Shown: piece after piece, positions 35,401 to 44,311 of the stretch
Layout: each line of letters starts with the position of its first letter
Numbering within the stretch: the first letter of the stretch is position 1
NCBI GenBank assembly: GCA_003116995.1
Contig: BDSL01000103.1
Location: 186,001-250,000, forward strand
Direction: 5' to 3'
DNA: 64,000 nucleotides
DNA from: Yamagishiella unicocca
Taxonomy: Eukaryota; Chlorophyta; Chlorophyceae; Chlamydomonadales; Volvocaceae
Notes under the pieces: model-generated
The model's input: the letters and a program-made list of their open reading frames with translations, nothing else
The model's database searches: none
Told to the model about the DNA's origin: nothing
Program-made: the position numbers and the translations under genes

Positions 35401-36531
35401 GCTGGCTTTGGCGACGGACCGTCCGATTGCTCGTCAAGACCTGACGGCAGATGGCAAGGATGGGGGCGCCCGTCAGGCGGATGGTTTGCAATACCCTTGT
35501 CGTGGCAGGCTGTGTGGCTGCCTTACTTTTCGAACAATGCGAAATGCTAGCAATGGGATCCGACCCAGATTCCCCCTTTGCCACATCCGCATTCCCGATC
35601 TCAATCGCCCCAAGCCACGGCCAACTGCATTCCCTGTATGCACCCGCTATCGCTTGGCCACCGCCAGCCGTGTCAATGCGACCCGCGGGGCAGTTCTGGT
35701 CCGCCCATTGGCAGCTACGTCGATATCCTATTTTAGCCCTTAAACCTTGATAGGACATGCGAATACCAACAACGCTTACCGTTTGAGGGCGGCTTGCACC
35801 ACCACTTCGGTGGCGCCTTCCGTTTCCGGTCCAGGGCCAAGTATTCGCACACCTGATCGAAGCGGCATCAAGGAAACAGTTGGTAATGACGAAGGTGATT
35901 CTCTTGGACCTACACTGTGCGCGCGCCCCAAGACGTCAACCGTCCTCAGCACAAGCAAATGTCCTATACCTGCTACCTAACGCCCACGCAGCTGTTTGGA
36001 ACGCAAAAGAGCAAGGACGAGGAGTTGGGGCAGCTCAGCTAGCGCTACAGGGCTCGCCTGCTCAAGCGCCAGCTTGAATGGCTTGGTCTTCCGGTCGAAG
36101 AAGCCCTGGTCCAAGCCGTCCTTAAAGGCGACCACGTCGGCATCCTTCACCCATGCCACCTCCACAGTACCAAAGAACATCACCGGGACACTGTTCCCCT
36201 TGCTGTGGCGCTCCTGGCCCAGATCCTTGCGGCGCAATGCCGCAGCTTCGGTCAGGACCTGTGCCTGCGCGTCCGAAAGCGAAATCCGGGCCTTCGTCTT
36301 ACAGTCCAACACCGTATCATAGCAAGTCAAGGAAGATACCACAATGGAAGCGAGCGCCTCGTTGCTAACGCCCCCCCTGAAAAGACCACCTTCCCGAAAA
36401 CTTACCGGCCAGGCTGGATAGCCTTTCACACGTGCCCATACAACTTGAGCAACCTTGGCCTCTGCGAGAAGCTTGGGCGCCAGAAGCGGCCGGAACTCCT
36501 TTTCCAAGGTGGGCAGCTTTTCCTCCGCCAT
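26486..36531 (-). CDS. PWWP-AWS-SET-postSET-Tudor-like histone lysine methyltransferase
   Basis: Eleven exons in transcript order: 36531-36406, 36297-36058, 35852-35780, 35440-31530, 31402-31268, 31056-30937, 30759-30637, 30515-30398, 29444-29201, 29007-28822 and 28580-26486, giving about 2456 aa. Residues about 25-110 form a PWWP domain (VVWARVKGYPAWP, VPVMFFGTVEVAWV). Residues 147-1450, one exon, are disordered, Ala/Ser/Lys-rich then acidic. An AWS Cys cluster (INICACRP, GCGVNCLNR, CPCGELCSNR) covers about 1496-1550. SET follows at about 1560-1680 (ENRGWGVRA, FIIEYAGEVIDERELG, NTARLINSSCDPNC, ELVYDYFF), then post-SET CMCGSKNCR. A Tudor-like block (VEVFWDEDGHYYRAVIVAY, IMYEDGGTEKL) comes next, and a 700-residue Gln-rich tail. 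PWWP plus AWS-SET suggests the H3K36 (NSD/ASH1/SETD2) branch. Substrate is inferred, not shown. The second exon's start and the probable GC donor at 36057 are less certain. The motif usually NHSC is NSSC. Confidence 0.93.
29625..30200. repeat. Three diverged copies of a roughly 180-bp repeat in a SET-domain intron
   Basis: Copies start near 29625, 29864 and 30046. Each contains AGTTCTACACCGCA, ACCAGAGCGCCCGCAGCTCT, AGCCCAGGAC and GTGGCTAGAAATGGATACGG. Copy spacing is 239 bp then 182 bp. The extra length after copy 1 (29790-29860) is four copies of an approximately 20-bp subrepeat around CGTAGACATTAC. All lie in the 953-nt intron 29445-30397. Confidence 0.9.
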
Positions 36532-37003
36532 CTCTGCGCTGCGCCCCCAGCGGCGCCTCCTGCTAAGATTGCTACCTCATCATTGCTAAGTCAACGTTGC
36601 GTACGTTCCGCAACGCGAATTGGGCCTATCGACGGCCTGGCAGTAAGACTTGACAGCAGTGACCTCTGTGGAGAACGTTGGAAAAAAGTATTGTATATAA
36701 CAGAATACGCTGTAAGCTGCGCAGCATACAAAAGGATACCGGTGCTGAGGACGCTGGGGGAATGAAAGCGATTCTGAGTTCGCGCGATTGACGAATTGTC
36801 CGGCAGTACCATTCCCTAAGCGCTCAAGCTGCAAAGCTTGAAAATTGCATACACGTCTTCTTTTGTCATTCTTTATTAGGCCCTAGCGCTAGGGCCTCAA
36901 AAGATAGTGAGGAACATCCCGGTCGACAAGAATTTCACCGTTTCTCGGTGTGCCCTATGTAGAGTAGTATTACACATGAAGCGGGCTGACGTTTGAATTT
37001 ATC
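36532..37003. promoter_or_regulatory. Divergent intergenic region between the SET and bL19m genes
   Basis: This 472-bp segment separates the divergent start codons of the SET methyltransferase (minus) and the bL19m gene (plus), so both promoters and 5' UTRs must lie here unless upstream non-coding exons exist. It is AT-richer than the flanking exons, with AT runs at 36690-36720 and 36840-36870. A short CCCTAGCGCTAGGG palindrome lies at about 36881-36894. I could not assign a TATA box. Confidence 0.5.
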
Positions 37004-38544
37004 ATGATGTTGAGCACGTTGGGTTGCCTCTTCTACGGCAGGGTCTTGAGCCACTACACCGCGTCGTCGTCAGCTTCAGTCCTAGCGCCATCATTTGAAT
37101 CCACAGGGTCACAGTTATTAGCGGCGCGTGTGGCCACCGCATGGCGCACCCTCAGCCAGCGTGTGCATCCGCCGGCTGACGCGCAACCAGACACGCAAGC
37201 ATCCCGCGAACCACCTTCGTCCTTGAACTCATCGGGTGTAACTGGGTCTCGCTTGCATGACGATGGACTGGACGGGCCTGTTGTACATGACGAGCCGGGA
37301 CACCAGAGCGCTGGCACCGCCGGAGTGTCGCAGCCCCCTGGCCCCGCCTTGCAGCGGCTGCGGGTGCCACAGCACGTGCTCCGAGACCTGCGTCCACCCG
37401 TACAGCCCTATGATCTGGCCCCAAAGCTTGCGCAACGCCCGACTGGAACGCCCGCCCTGTACACGCCTTGGACGCCCACGCGCGCGCTCCAGCGCCGAAG
37501 TCACATCTCCCGCCGTATGGGTTTTCTGATGCAAGTCTTGGAGCGCGAGCAGATGGAGCGTGTACGGCGCTCGCGGCCGCTGCCCGAGTTCCGCGCCGGT
37601 GACGTCCTGGAGATCCGCATGATGGTCCCCGAGGCCGAGCGGAAGGTGGCCATCTACCGAGGCGTTTGCATTGCGCGCTACCACAAGGGCCTGCGCAGCA
37701 CCTTCAAGATATACAACGTCTTCCCGGAATGCGGCGGCGTGGTGCAGCACCTACCGCTCTACATGCCAGACCTCCTCGGAATCAAAGTGGTGGGCAGGAT
37801 CCCCGCATCGCAGGTGCGCACTGCGCGGAACTGGCGGCCGGGCCGTGGGGCCCCGGGACGGGCGCTGCTCGGGGTCCTCATGTCTGCGAAGGCATCTGTT
37901 TTAGAACCCTCAGTGAACCCCATTGAACGGCGTCGAATGGGTTGAGCTGTGTTCAGGCGTTTCATTAACCTACCCTCAGGGGATGTCACGACGGAACTGC
38001 CCCGCGTGCCGGGGTCCAATGGCAATTGGCTCATAGTGAAGGCAGTTGCATACGTGTCCCCACATGACACGAACACGCGCGATGCCGTACCTTTTTGGGC
38101 TTTTGACCCCATGAGCAGGATGCACCTGCTGCCTTATACTGCTGCCTCACACTGCCGGCGCCATTAGGCTCCGGTGCTGCGGGGTTGCGATAGCCCAGAG
38201 CCAAGTAGCGCGGGCTAGGGTTGAGGGGTTGCGATAGCCCAGAGCCAAGTAGCGCGAGCGCGTGTGGCCCCCCGCCCCCGCCCACGAATGCTTCTCGCTG
38301 CTCGCACAAAGATGCCCGTGATCCACATCAACCGCACCCATTTGCGACGCGCTCGAGCTACAGTTTCAGGAGGCGGACCTGATCCCTCTGTCCATACGCT
38401 CCATGGGACAATGGCCCCTTTCCCAACACCTGCACAACAATGTGGGTCCCTCCGCCGTGCTGCGTGCAGGAGCGGCTGTTTTACTTGTTGGAACGGGAGA
38501 GCAGCGATTACACCTTCCAGATGGGCGTCACAGCAGCCAAGTGA
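37004..38544 (+). CDS. MRPL19 (bL19m): Mitochondrial-type ribosomal protein bL19
   Basis: Exons 37004-37813 and 38470-38544 give 294 aa. The bL19 domain starts at about residue 170 (MGFLMQVLEREQMERVRR) and continues through FRAGDVLEIRM, RKVAIYRGVCIARYHKGL and FKIYNVFPECGGVVQHLPLY. The second exon supplies the C-terminal strand RLFYLLERESSDYTF, matching the bacterial KLYYLRER block. In bacterial ribosomes bL19 sits at the 30S-50S interface. The long N-terminal extension (about 170 residues) should contain an organelle presequence. I infer a mitochondrial destination from the overall divergence, and a plastid one is possible. The first ATG at 37004 was chosen because the frame is open throughout, although part of 37100-37440 could be an unrecognised intron. 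The intron 37814-38469 holds a 44-bp-spaced direct repeat. The gene is divergent from the SET gene. Confidence 0.85.
38181..38256. repeat. Direct duplication in the bL19m intron
   Basis: A 32-bp segment beginning GGGGTTGCGATAGCCCAGAG occurs at 38181-38212 and again at 38225-38256 with no differences, 44 bp apart. Both copies lie within the intron 37814-38469. Confidence 0.85.
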
Positions 38545-39073
38545 GGAGGCCTGCAATGGTGGTGCCAGGGCTGGTCCGTAGTTCGCAATGGTGGCATCAG
38601 GGCTAGCCTGGAGTCCGCAGTGAATCATGGCGTCAGAATGGGCCCGCAGTTTGTGGGGAACCTGAGCCGTGAGAGACCTCGGACCAGGCTGTCGAATGTG
38701 GTGCTGTCCGCAGTGTATCGGCTTGGTGTTGGCGTTTTCACCATCCAGACACTGCATCTTGTGGCCTGGTTGCGGGAGAGCATCGGGGTATCATGTGTGG
38801 TATCGAGCGCAGGGAAGCGGTTATGATGTCTGTCTTCGTTGATGGGGTTCTGATTGAAGGCTGACTTCGATTGCCATCAATTGGGGTCGTTTGGGGGCCG
38901 GATCCTCCTGGTGCGATACCGGGTAAGCTGCCGGGACACTGAGCAGTTCACTCAACGTACGGTGCTACTGAGTGACAGATGTGCTGTGAAGATGAGCTGA
39001 GCGAGCTTGAATGCATCGCGTCTGAGGCCCATGAGGTTGTAACTGGCACGATGTTGGTGTGCGCACCTACCGT

Positions 39074-39121
39074 ACATTCTCCATCGATATGTGTCCAACA
39101 TTCTCCATCGATATGTGTCCA
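39074..39121. repeat. 24-bp perfect tandem duplication
   Basis: Two exact adjacent copies of a 24-bp unit beginning ACATTCTCCATCGATATGTG occur at 39074-39097 and 39098-39121. Confidence 0.85.
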
Positions 39122-39140
39122 ACCAGCTGCATAGCGTTGA

Positions 39141-39228
39141 GCGAACCCTACCTTCGGTTCCAGCTCGCTACAGCGAACCCTACCTTCGGTTCCAGCTCGC
39201 TACAGCGAACCCTACCTTCGGTTCCAGC
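39141..39228. repeat. 32-bp tandem repeat, nearly three copies
   Basis: The unit begins GCGAACCCTACCTTCGGTTC and starts at 39141, 39173 and 39205. The third copy is truncated after about 24 bp. The copies are essentially identical, suggesting recent expansion. Confidence 0.85.
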
Positions 39229-39665
39229 CAGCCAACGCCTGCTTCAACAGCGACTAGTGGTTGTTTGTCTATGGACGGATGGCGCCAGCGAGTCCATCCC
39301 AGCCATTTTAGCCCCAATCAATTCAGCATGCTTGGGATCGTTCTGGTGTTGGAAGTTTGGCAATATAGCCACCGCAGGCTGAAAGTGTTACGGTACGCGG
39401 GGCTGGGGCCATTTTGCAGTCTTACAGGTCCCTGGGGTAGGCTGGGGTTGGGGAGCTGGGAAAGGCGGGGAGTCGGAGGCCTTCGGAAGGGTTTCCAGTT
39501 TTGGCGGTTTAACATATGTGATAGGCCTTTCACAATACCCTACAATTATTGGCCGTACTTGCCCGAGTCTGAGCGCTGCTATAACTGGCAGCTGCCGTAC
39601 ATAGCTTAGAACGAACTGACTGGTAACGTTGCTGTCATGATTGTAAGTTCAAACAATAGTTTTCA

Positions 39666-42600
39666 ATGGCTCTAGACGGCAATGAACCCTCAACCTCCGG
39701 CCGCGGCGCCGCGTCCGACCTTGACAGAACGAACCCGGCGACTGGGGACGGCACAATTGTATATCCTAGCGGTAACATAGCTGTCATCATATGCAAACAG
39801 CCTGCTGGCCACATCATCACGTTCTTCAGCGACAGCAAGTCCTCGGAAATCGTTGCCTCGTTTAATGCGCAAGGAGTTGGGTTCGTATATTATCCCGGAG
39901 CAAAGCCATGGTAAGCTGTGGGAGGATTTTGGCAGGTTGGTCAAGGATTGCCATGTCCGTCGCAACATGCGTCGCTGCCCAGGGGCCAGCGGTAGCCTAG
40001 ATGCGAAGGCAGGGGCAATTTAAGTATATATGCGAAGGCCTGTCCAAAATGCATGGGGGTTGTGTCCGCACACACGCAACTCTCCTTTCCGGTTCGGTCC
40101 CATCATCCCCGCGCTAAACCCCTCCACAACCCACCTCCTTTCGTCAAATCCCCACCCCGCAAATCTGCTGTAGGCTTGTAGTAACCGAATCTGGGTACTC
40201 GGTATCAGACAAAAAAGGAAACGTGGTGGATCGCGGGAAGTTCCCCCGTGTCAGCCATGAGGCGATCAGGTAGGCACTTATATAACCGGGACCACCTACA
40301 AGACACTGCGACACACCACACATAGACAGGGCATTCGGGACTTGCCTAGGGTTTATCTATCGGACTTGATCCCTTGGTTCTGTGGGTGGTTGGACGGGCT
40401 GCTTTCGCCGCGCCCACATGGTTGAGAGGAAATCCGTAGGTTGGCATATAGCGAGAGGGGAGGTAGCGAGACAGAAGGGGGGAGGCGAAGGCCGAGCAAG
40501 AGGAGCATCTGGCAGAGACTAATGCTGGCCCGGCAGGACAGCGCGAAGCAGGGGAAGGGCGTTCGTCCTGGGTAGGTGAGCCAATGTCGCCCGGAGGCAA
40601 GAGGGGAAAGGCGCGAAGGGAAGTACGGCGCAGGGGGGAACGAGAGGAAACCCCCCGGCTCGGCACTGAATAGGAAAGCCGATTACGAAACGTTGGGTGC
40701 TATGCAGGTCGTGGGTGGGCGCCGGACATCTGCGCTTGTCCATGCGCGACGCCTTCGCGCTCATCCGCCGGCCTGCTTCGTGCGTCTGTTAATGCGCTAT
40801 ATAAAGCATCGCCTTCAAGAACCTCTGCGCGGGAAGGAATGATACCGCTTCCAAAAAGACAGCAAAGACGCAACAGCGCCTGCCGGCTGGACCCGCCCCT
40901 CTCTGCCCCAAGCCCAGCCCCTCGAAACGTACCCTGCCCCTGCCCCCGGGTCTCCCTCGCCACCCTGCGGCCCCTCACGTCGCAGCCTGGAGGCGTCGAA
41001 CTATGTGACGGTTAGGTTCACCAACCGCCAGAACATCGTGGCCTGCTTCTCCGCCGCCGACTGCGTGCGCGAGTGGCAGTGCGGGGAGGCGCCGCGCCGC
41101 TCGGAGGGGCCATACACGGCCAAGGCGCTGGGGACTCGGGACAGTGGTAAGCTGGAGCTGGACGTGGCGGCGATTCGGCAGCGCCAGCAGGTCGGTCGAC
41201 GCGCGCCGGGGGTGCTATGTATGTGACTGGCGCAACACACAACCCACCATCGCAGCCTCGTCTCTGCACTGTACGGACGCTATATGTGTTTTCTGTGCCG
41301 CCCCCAAAGGGCAGACTTCGGGACTCCAATGTGGTCGCGCAGGGCTTCCTGGAAAGCTCCGTACAAGGCCAGGGGTCCCCGAACGAACCGCACCGCACCG
41401 CACCAATCCGATCCCCAACCAACCTGGTCGCAGGCGATTGGCAGCGTGTACGTCCCGGCGGGACCCCAGGCCGTGGAGACTGAGCGGCACGGCGTGGGGT
41501 CGCTGAAGAAGGCGCTGCAGCGAATGGACCCCTCCAGCAAGCTGTCTGCCACCGTTGCGGAGCTGCGCACCCTGGACTCGCGGCTGGGGCAGATAGACAC
41601 GCTGGGCTCGTCCAGGGTGCTGTACGGCACGGCGCGGTCGGCGTCGGCGGGAGCGCTGCTGGGGTCCACCAGCGGCAGCGCCACTGGGGCCAGCGCGAGG
41701 CTGGAGGACTACGGAAGCCCGGAGCTAAGCAAAGCGCAGCAGCGCTTCGCAAACTCGATGCGGCAGCCGGAGGCGCGGTATAAGGCCAGGTGGGGCTTAT
41801 GCGTGGGGCATATGCGCGGTGGGTCTCGCAGCGCGTCAGGAGTGGGCCGGGGTGTTGTGCAGCAGGGGGTGTTCAGGGGGGTGGGGAAGGGCGGCTGGGT
41901 TTCGGTGGGTGCGGGCATCGGGCGCCGGCAGGTGAGGGAGGAAGGCGGGGGCGGATCTGGGGCCCAGGACTGAGGGCAGGTGCGGCGGGGTGCAGCAGCA
42001 AAGCGGCACGGCGGTTCGTAGAGCGGCGGGATGTTGCTGAAGAGGCGAGGAGCAAGTGAAGTCGCGCAGGGGCCGGCACAACCGAGCATGGAAGTAAAAA
42101 GGGGGTGTAAGGGTCGACCAGGGCGGCAGCCACCGACCGGCTATGGGCGGCAGCTGCTCGGTACGTACGCGAGCATGTTACGCGAGCATATTGCGTGAGC
42201 ACCACGACAGCCATTTGCACCTCGTGGGCGGGGTAGCACTTATGAACAGAGCCCACATCTCACGTGCGACCCGTACGACATGTCGTCCCCCGGCTCCCCG
42301 CCGCCAGGCGCTCGAAGCTGCCGTGCATGCGGCTCCGAGACCTGGACACCCAGGTGCTGGGCGCCAGCGCGCCCTCCGACACGCTCTTCGTGCTGTGTGT
42401 GCTGGCGGATTGGAACCCCGTGTGCGCGCGGGTGGAGGCGCAGCTGGAGGCGGCTCACGGGCAGTTCTGCGAGGAGGCAGCGGCCAGGAGCGGCAGCGAG
42501 AGCGCGAGGATAAAGGTGGGAGGCGGGAAGTAGTGGCGGCGGAATGTGCTGGTGGTGGGGGCGGGGCGGGGAGGGACGGCGAGGCGCAGAGATGTGGGTT

Positions 42601-43423
42601 TCCAGGAAGAACCGTGGACGCGAGAAAAACCGTTTAGGAAAGGCGTTTCGCGATGCATGCAGCGATATGGGTGGGTTACAGAGTCCAGTGGACCCGTGCG
42701 GTATAGGGGCGTCTGGTGGGCCGGCAGTGATGAGGGGTGGCGGAGCGGCGCTCCTGCCGCAGAGAGCGACCGCGCCCGAGATTTGCGGGTGGGTGGGGGA
42801 GGAGGAGGAGGACGCCGGACGCCAGGTAGCAGTCCACCTCGCTCGAGTCAGTCAGGACGGGAGGCAGTGGTGTGGCCCTGCTCGGCTGTGTGCCGTAGGC
42901 TGCCACCGGTAAGATCAACAACAAGCACATGGGGTGGACCCGGGCCAGTGCGGAAACGGTTGCCAAAGCGCTTAGTAAGGTTTTTCGGGCGCACGTATGC
43001 GCCATCAAACGGACTCACTGAGTCTTTCGTGACGAGTCCGTCACGTTCGAAACGCTCCTGGCCACTTTCGGCGCCGGCATGCGTGTAATCCTCGTGTATT
43101 GGTCGGAGCCGTGTGTCCCAACCCAACCCAACCCGACGCGCGCCGACCCGCAGATGTGCAAGGTGGACGCCAGCGAGGGCAACACGCTGCAGGATCGGTA
43201 CGGCTTCCGTACCGTGCCCATGTTCCTCATGTTCTACGAGGGCAAGCTGGTCTTTGCGTCCAACAACATCTGCACCGGGGCGGAGGCGCGTGACGCGGCG
43301 CTGGCGGCGCTGATCCGTGGCCGCAAGGGGGAGCTCATGCCCGCGAACTTCCGGTTCACGGCGGGCAGCGACAACACGCTGCTCGAGTACATCAGGCCCA
43401 CAACAGTGCTGCGGGAGCTTTAG
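39666..43423 (+). CDS. FAM194 (ERICH6-like) domain fused to a thioredoxin-like domain
   Basis: Six phase-consistent exons, 39666-39910, 40174-40269, 40986-41190, 41434-41789, 42308-42515 and 43154-43423, give 459 aa. Residues about 30-180 match the FAM194 C-terminal domain style: GTIVYPSGNIAVIICKQP, GVGFVYYPGAKPW, TESGYSVSDKKGNVVDRG and VTVRFTNRQNIVACFS. Residues about 180-300 are low-complexity Ser/Ala-rich. Residues about 301-440 form a thioredoxin fold: LFVLCVLADWNPVCARVEAQ, then CKVDASEGNTLQDRYGF, the cis-proline strand RTVPMFLMFYEGKLVF, and a final helix. The usual WCGPC is replaced by WNPVC, so at most one redox cysteine remains and a structural or docking role is likelier than disulphide exchange. 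FAM194 proteins are found in ciliated organisms, so an axonemal role is an inference. A UGUAA signal follows at 43602. Confidence 0.88.
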
Positions 43424-44311
43424 CACGACTTCAGGACTGCTGGGCTGGGCTGGCTTAAGGGAGAGCACTGGTGGCGTATGGTATGGGGTAGGACCCGTGG
43501 TGGCGGAGCATACAGGCGAGGGACATCATGCCTTCCTGTGATCGTTTGATGGCGGTGGGTAGGAGTGGTGTGGGTGTGGGTGCGCCAGGGCTGTGCGATT
43601 TTGTAAATTGGGGATGTATTGAGGGGACAGCGGGGTAGGAAGCTCCGCTGCGAAAGCTGGAGTCAACAAACGGGCGAACGAGGAATGGGAGTCGGGGGAA
43701 AATGTGCAGAAAGTGAAGGCTAGATGAAGTGGCGCATTCAGGGGCCCCGGTTTGGGATTTGTGCTCGAGTACTGAGAACTGTTGCCGCATGCGCTACAGG
43801 CGATTAGCGCGCCTGCGGAAGCGCGGGCGGGCGCAGCGATCAGGGGCGGCGAGCTGGTTGTTCGGGTGAAATTGAAAGCAACACGTTGATTCGCCTTGCG
43901 CGTGGGTTGATCCGCTCGCTGCCGCGCGGCAGAGCAGTGACCGTGAGAGCGGTCGGTTTGGGCGACGCGAGAAAACCGTTTTCAGGTTGACTGGAGAAGA
44001 CAGTCTATTAGCAGCGGCCATATTTTTACCCGGCTATGGTTGCCTTGGCCCTCGTCAGGCCCGTAAACGTGGCCACATGCGCGACTCACTATCATTGGAG
44101 CGGAATTCTTGCGTCGCTTGGTCAAATGGCATGTCGTCACGTCTCGTCACCCGACGCAACTGACATGCGTGCACCTCCCCTTAGAGCCGTTACAAGTCGA
44201 GCTTCCATGGAAATGTCTTTCAAGCCTTAAGCTACTCGCCCCAAGTTGTCCGTTCCTTGAACGTCATTCGCTCATAGTCGCTCCTAGGTCTGCAAGCGCA
44301 GCAAGCTACGA
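43424..44311. other. Intergenic region between the FAM194-thioredoxin and alcohol dehydrogenase genes
   Basis: The left 180 bp are the 3' UTR ending at the UGUAA signal. The remainder is presumed promoter and 5' UTR of the dehydrogenase gene. A GAGAAAACCGTTTTC stretch near 43970 resembles the intronic repeat family described in the findings. No coding frame is supported. Confidence 0.5.
43602..43606 (+). terminator. UGUAA polyadenylation signal of the FAM194-thioredoxin gene
   Basis: TGTAA lies 179 nt after the stop codon at 43423, in a locally T-rich context. This is the typical volvocine poly(A) signal and spacing. Confidence 0.65.

Larger units (their letters stand above)
38545..39665. 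other. Intergenic region with tandem repeats
   Basis: This is the 3' flank of bL19m and the upstream region of the FAM194-thioredoxin gene. The first 200 bp contain degenerate repeats around GCAATGGTGGCATCAGGGCT. Two cleaner tandem arrays follow and are listed separately. A TGTAA occurs near 39038, far (about 490 nt) from the bL19m stop. No gene is seen. Confidence 0.5.

Noticed and set aside
34474..35550. Long plus-strand open frame (358 codons)
   Set aside because: It is antisense to the central disordered exon of the SET gene. GC-rich Ala/Ser/Lys codons on one strand leave the other strand free of stops, and the frame has no family content.
38264..38581. Plus-strand frame with MPVIHINRTHLRRARATV as a separate gene
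   Set aside because: It lies mostly in the bL19m intron. The frame that continues the bL19 C terminus (RLFYLLERESSDYTF) is a different one and ends at 38544.
39074..39228. Possible CRISPR-like array
   Set aside because: The repeats are adjacent tandem copies with no unique spacers, and the genome is eukaryotic.
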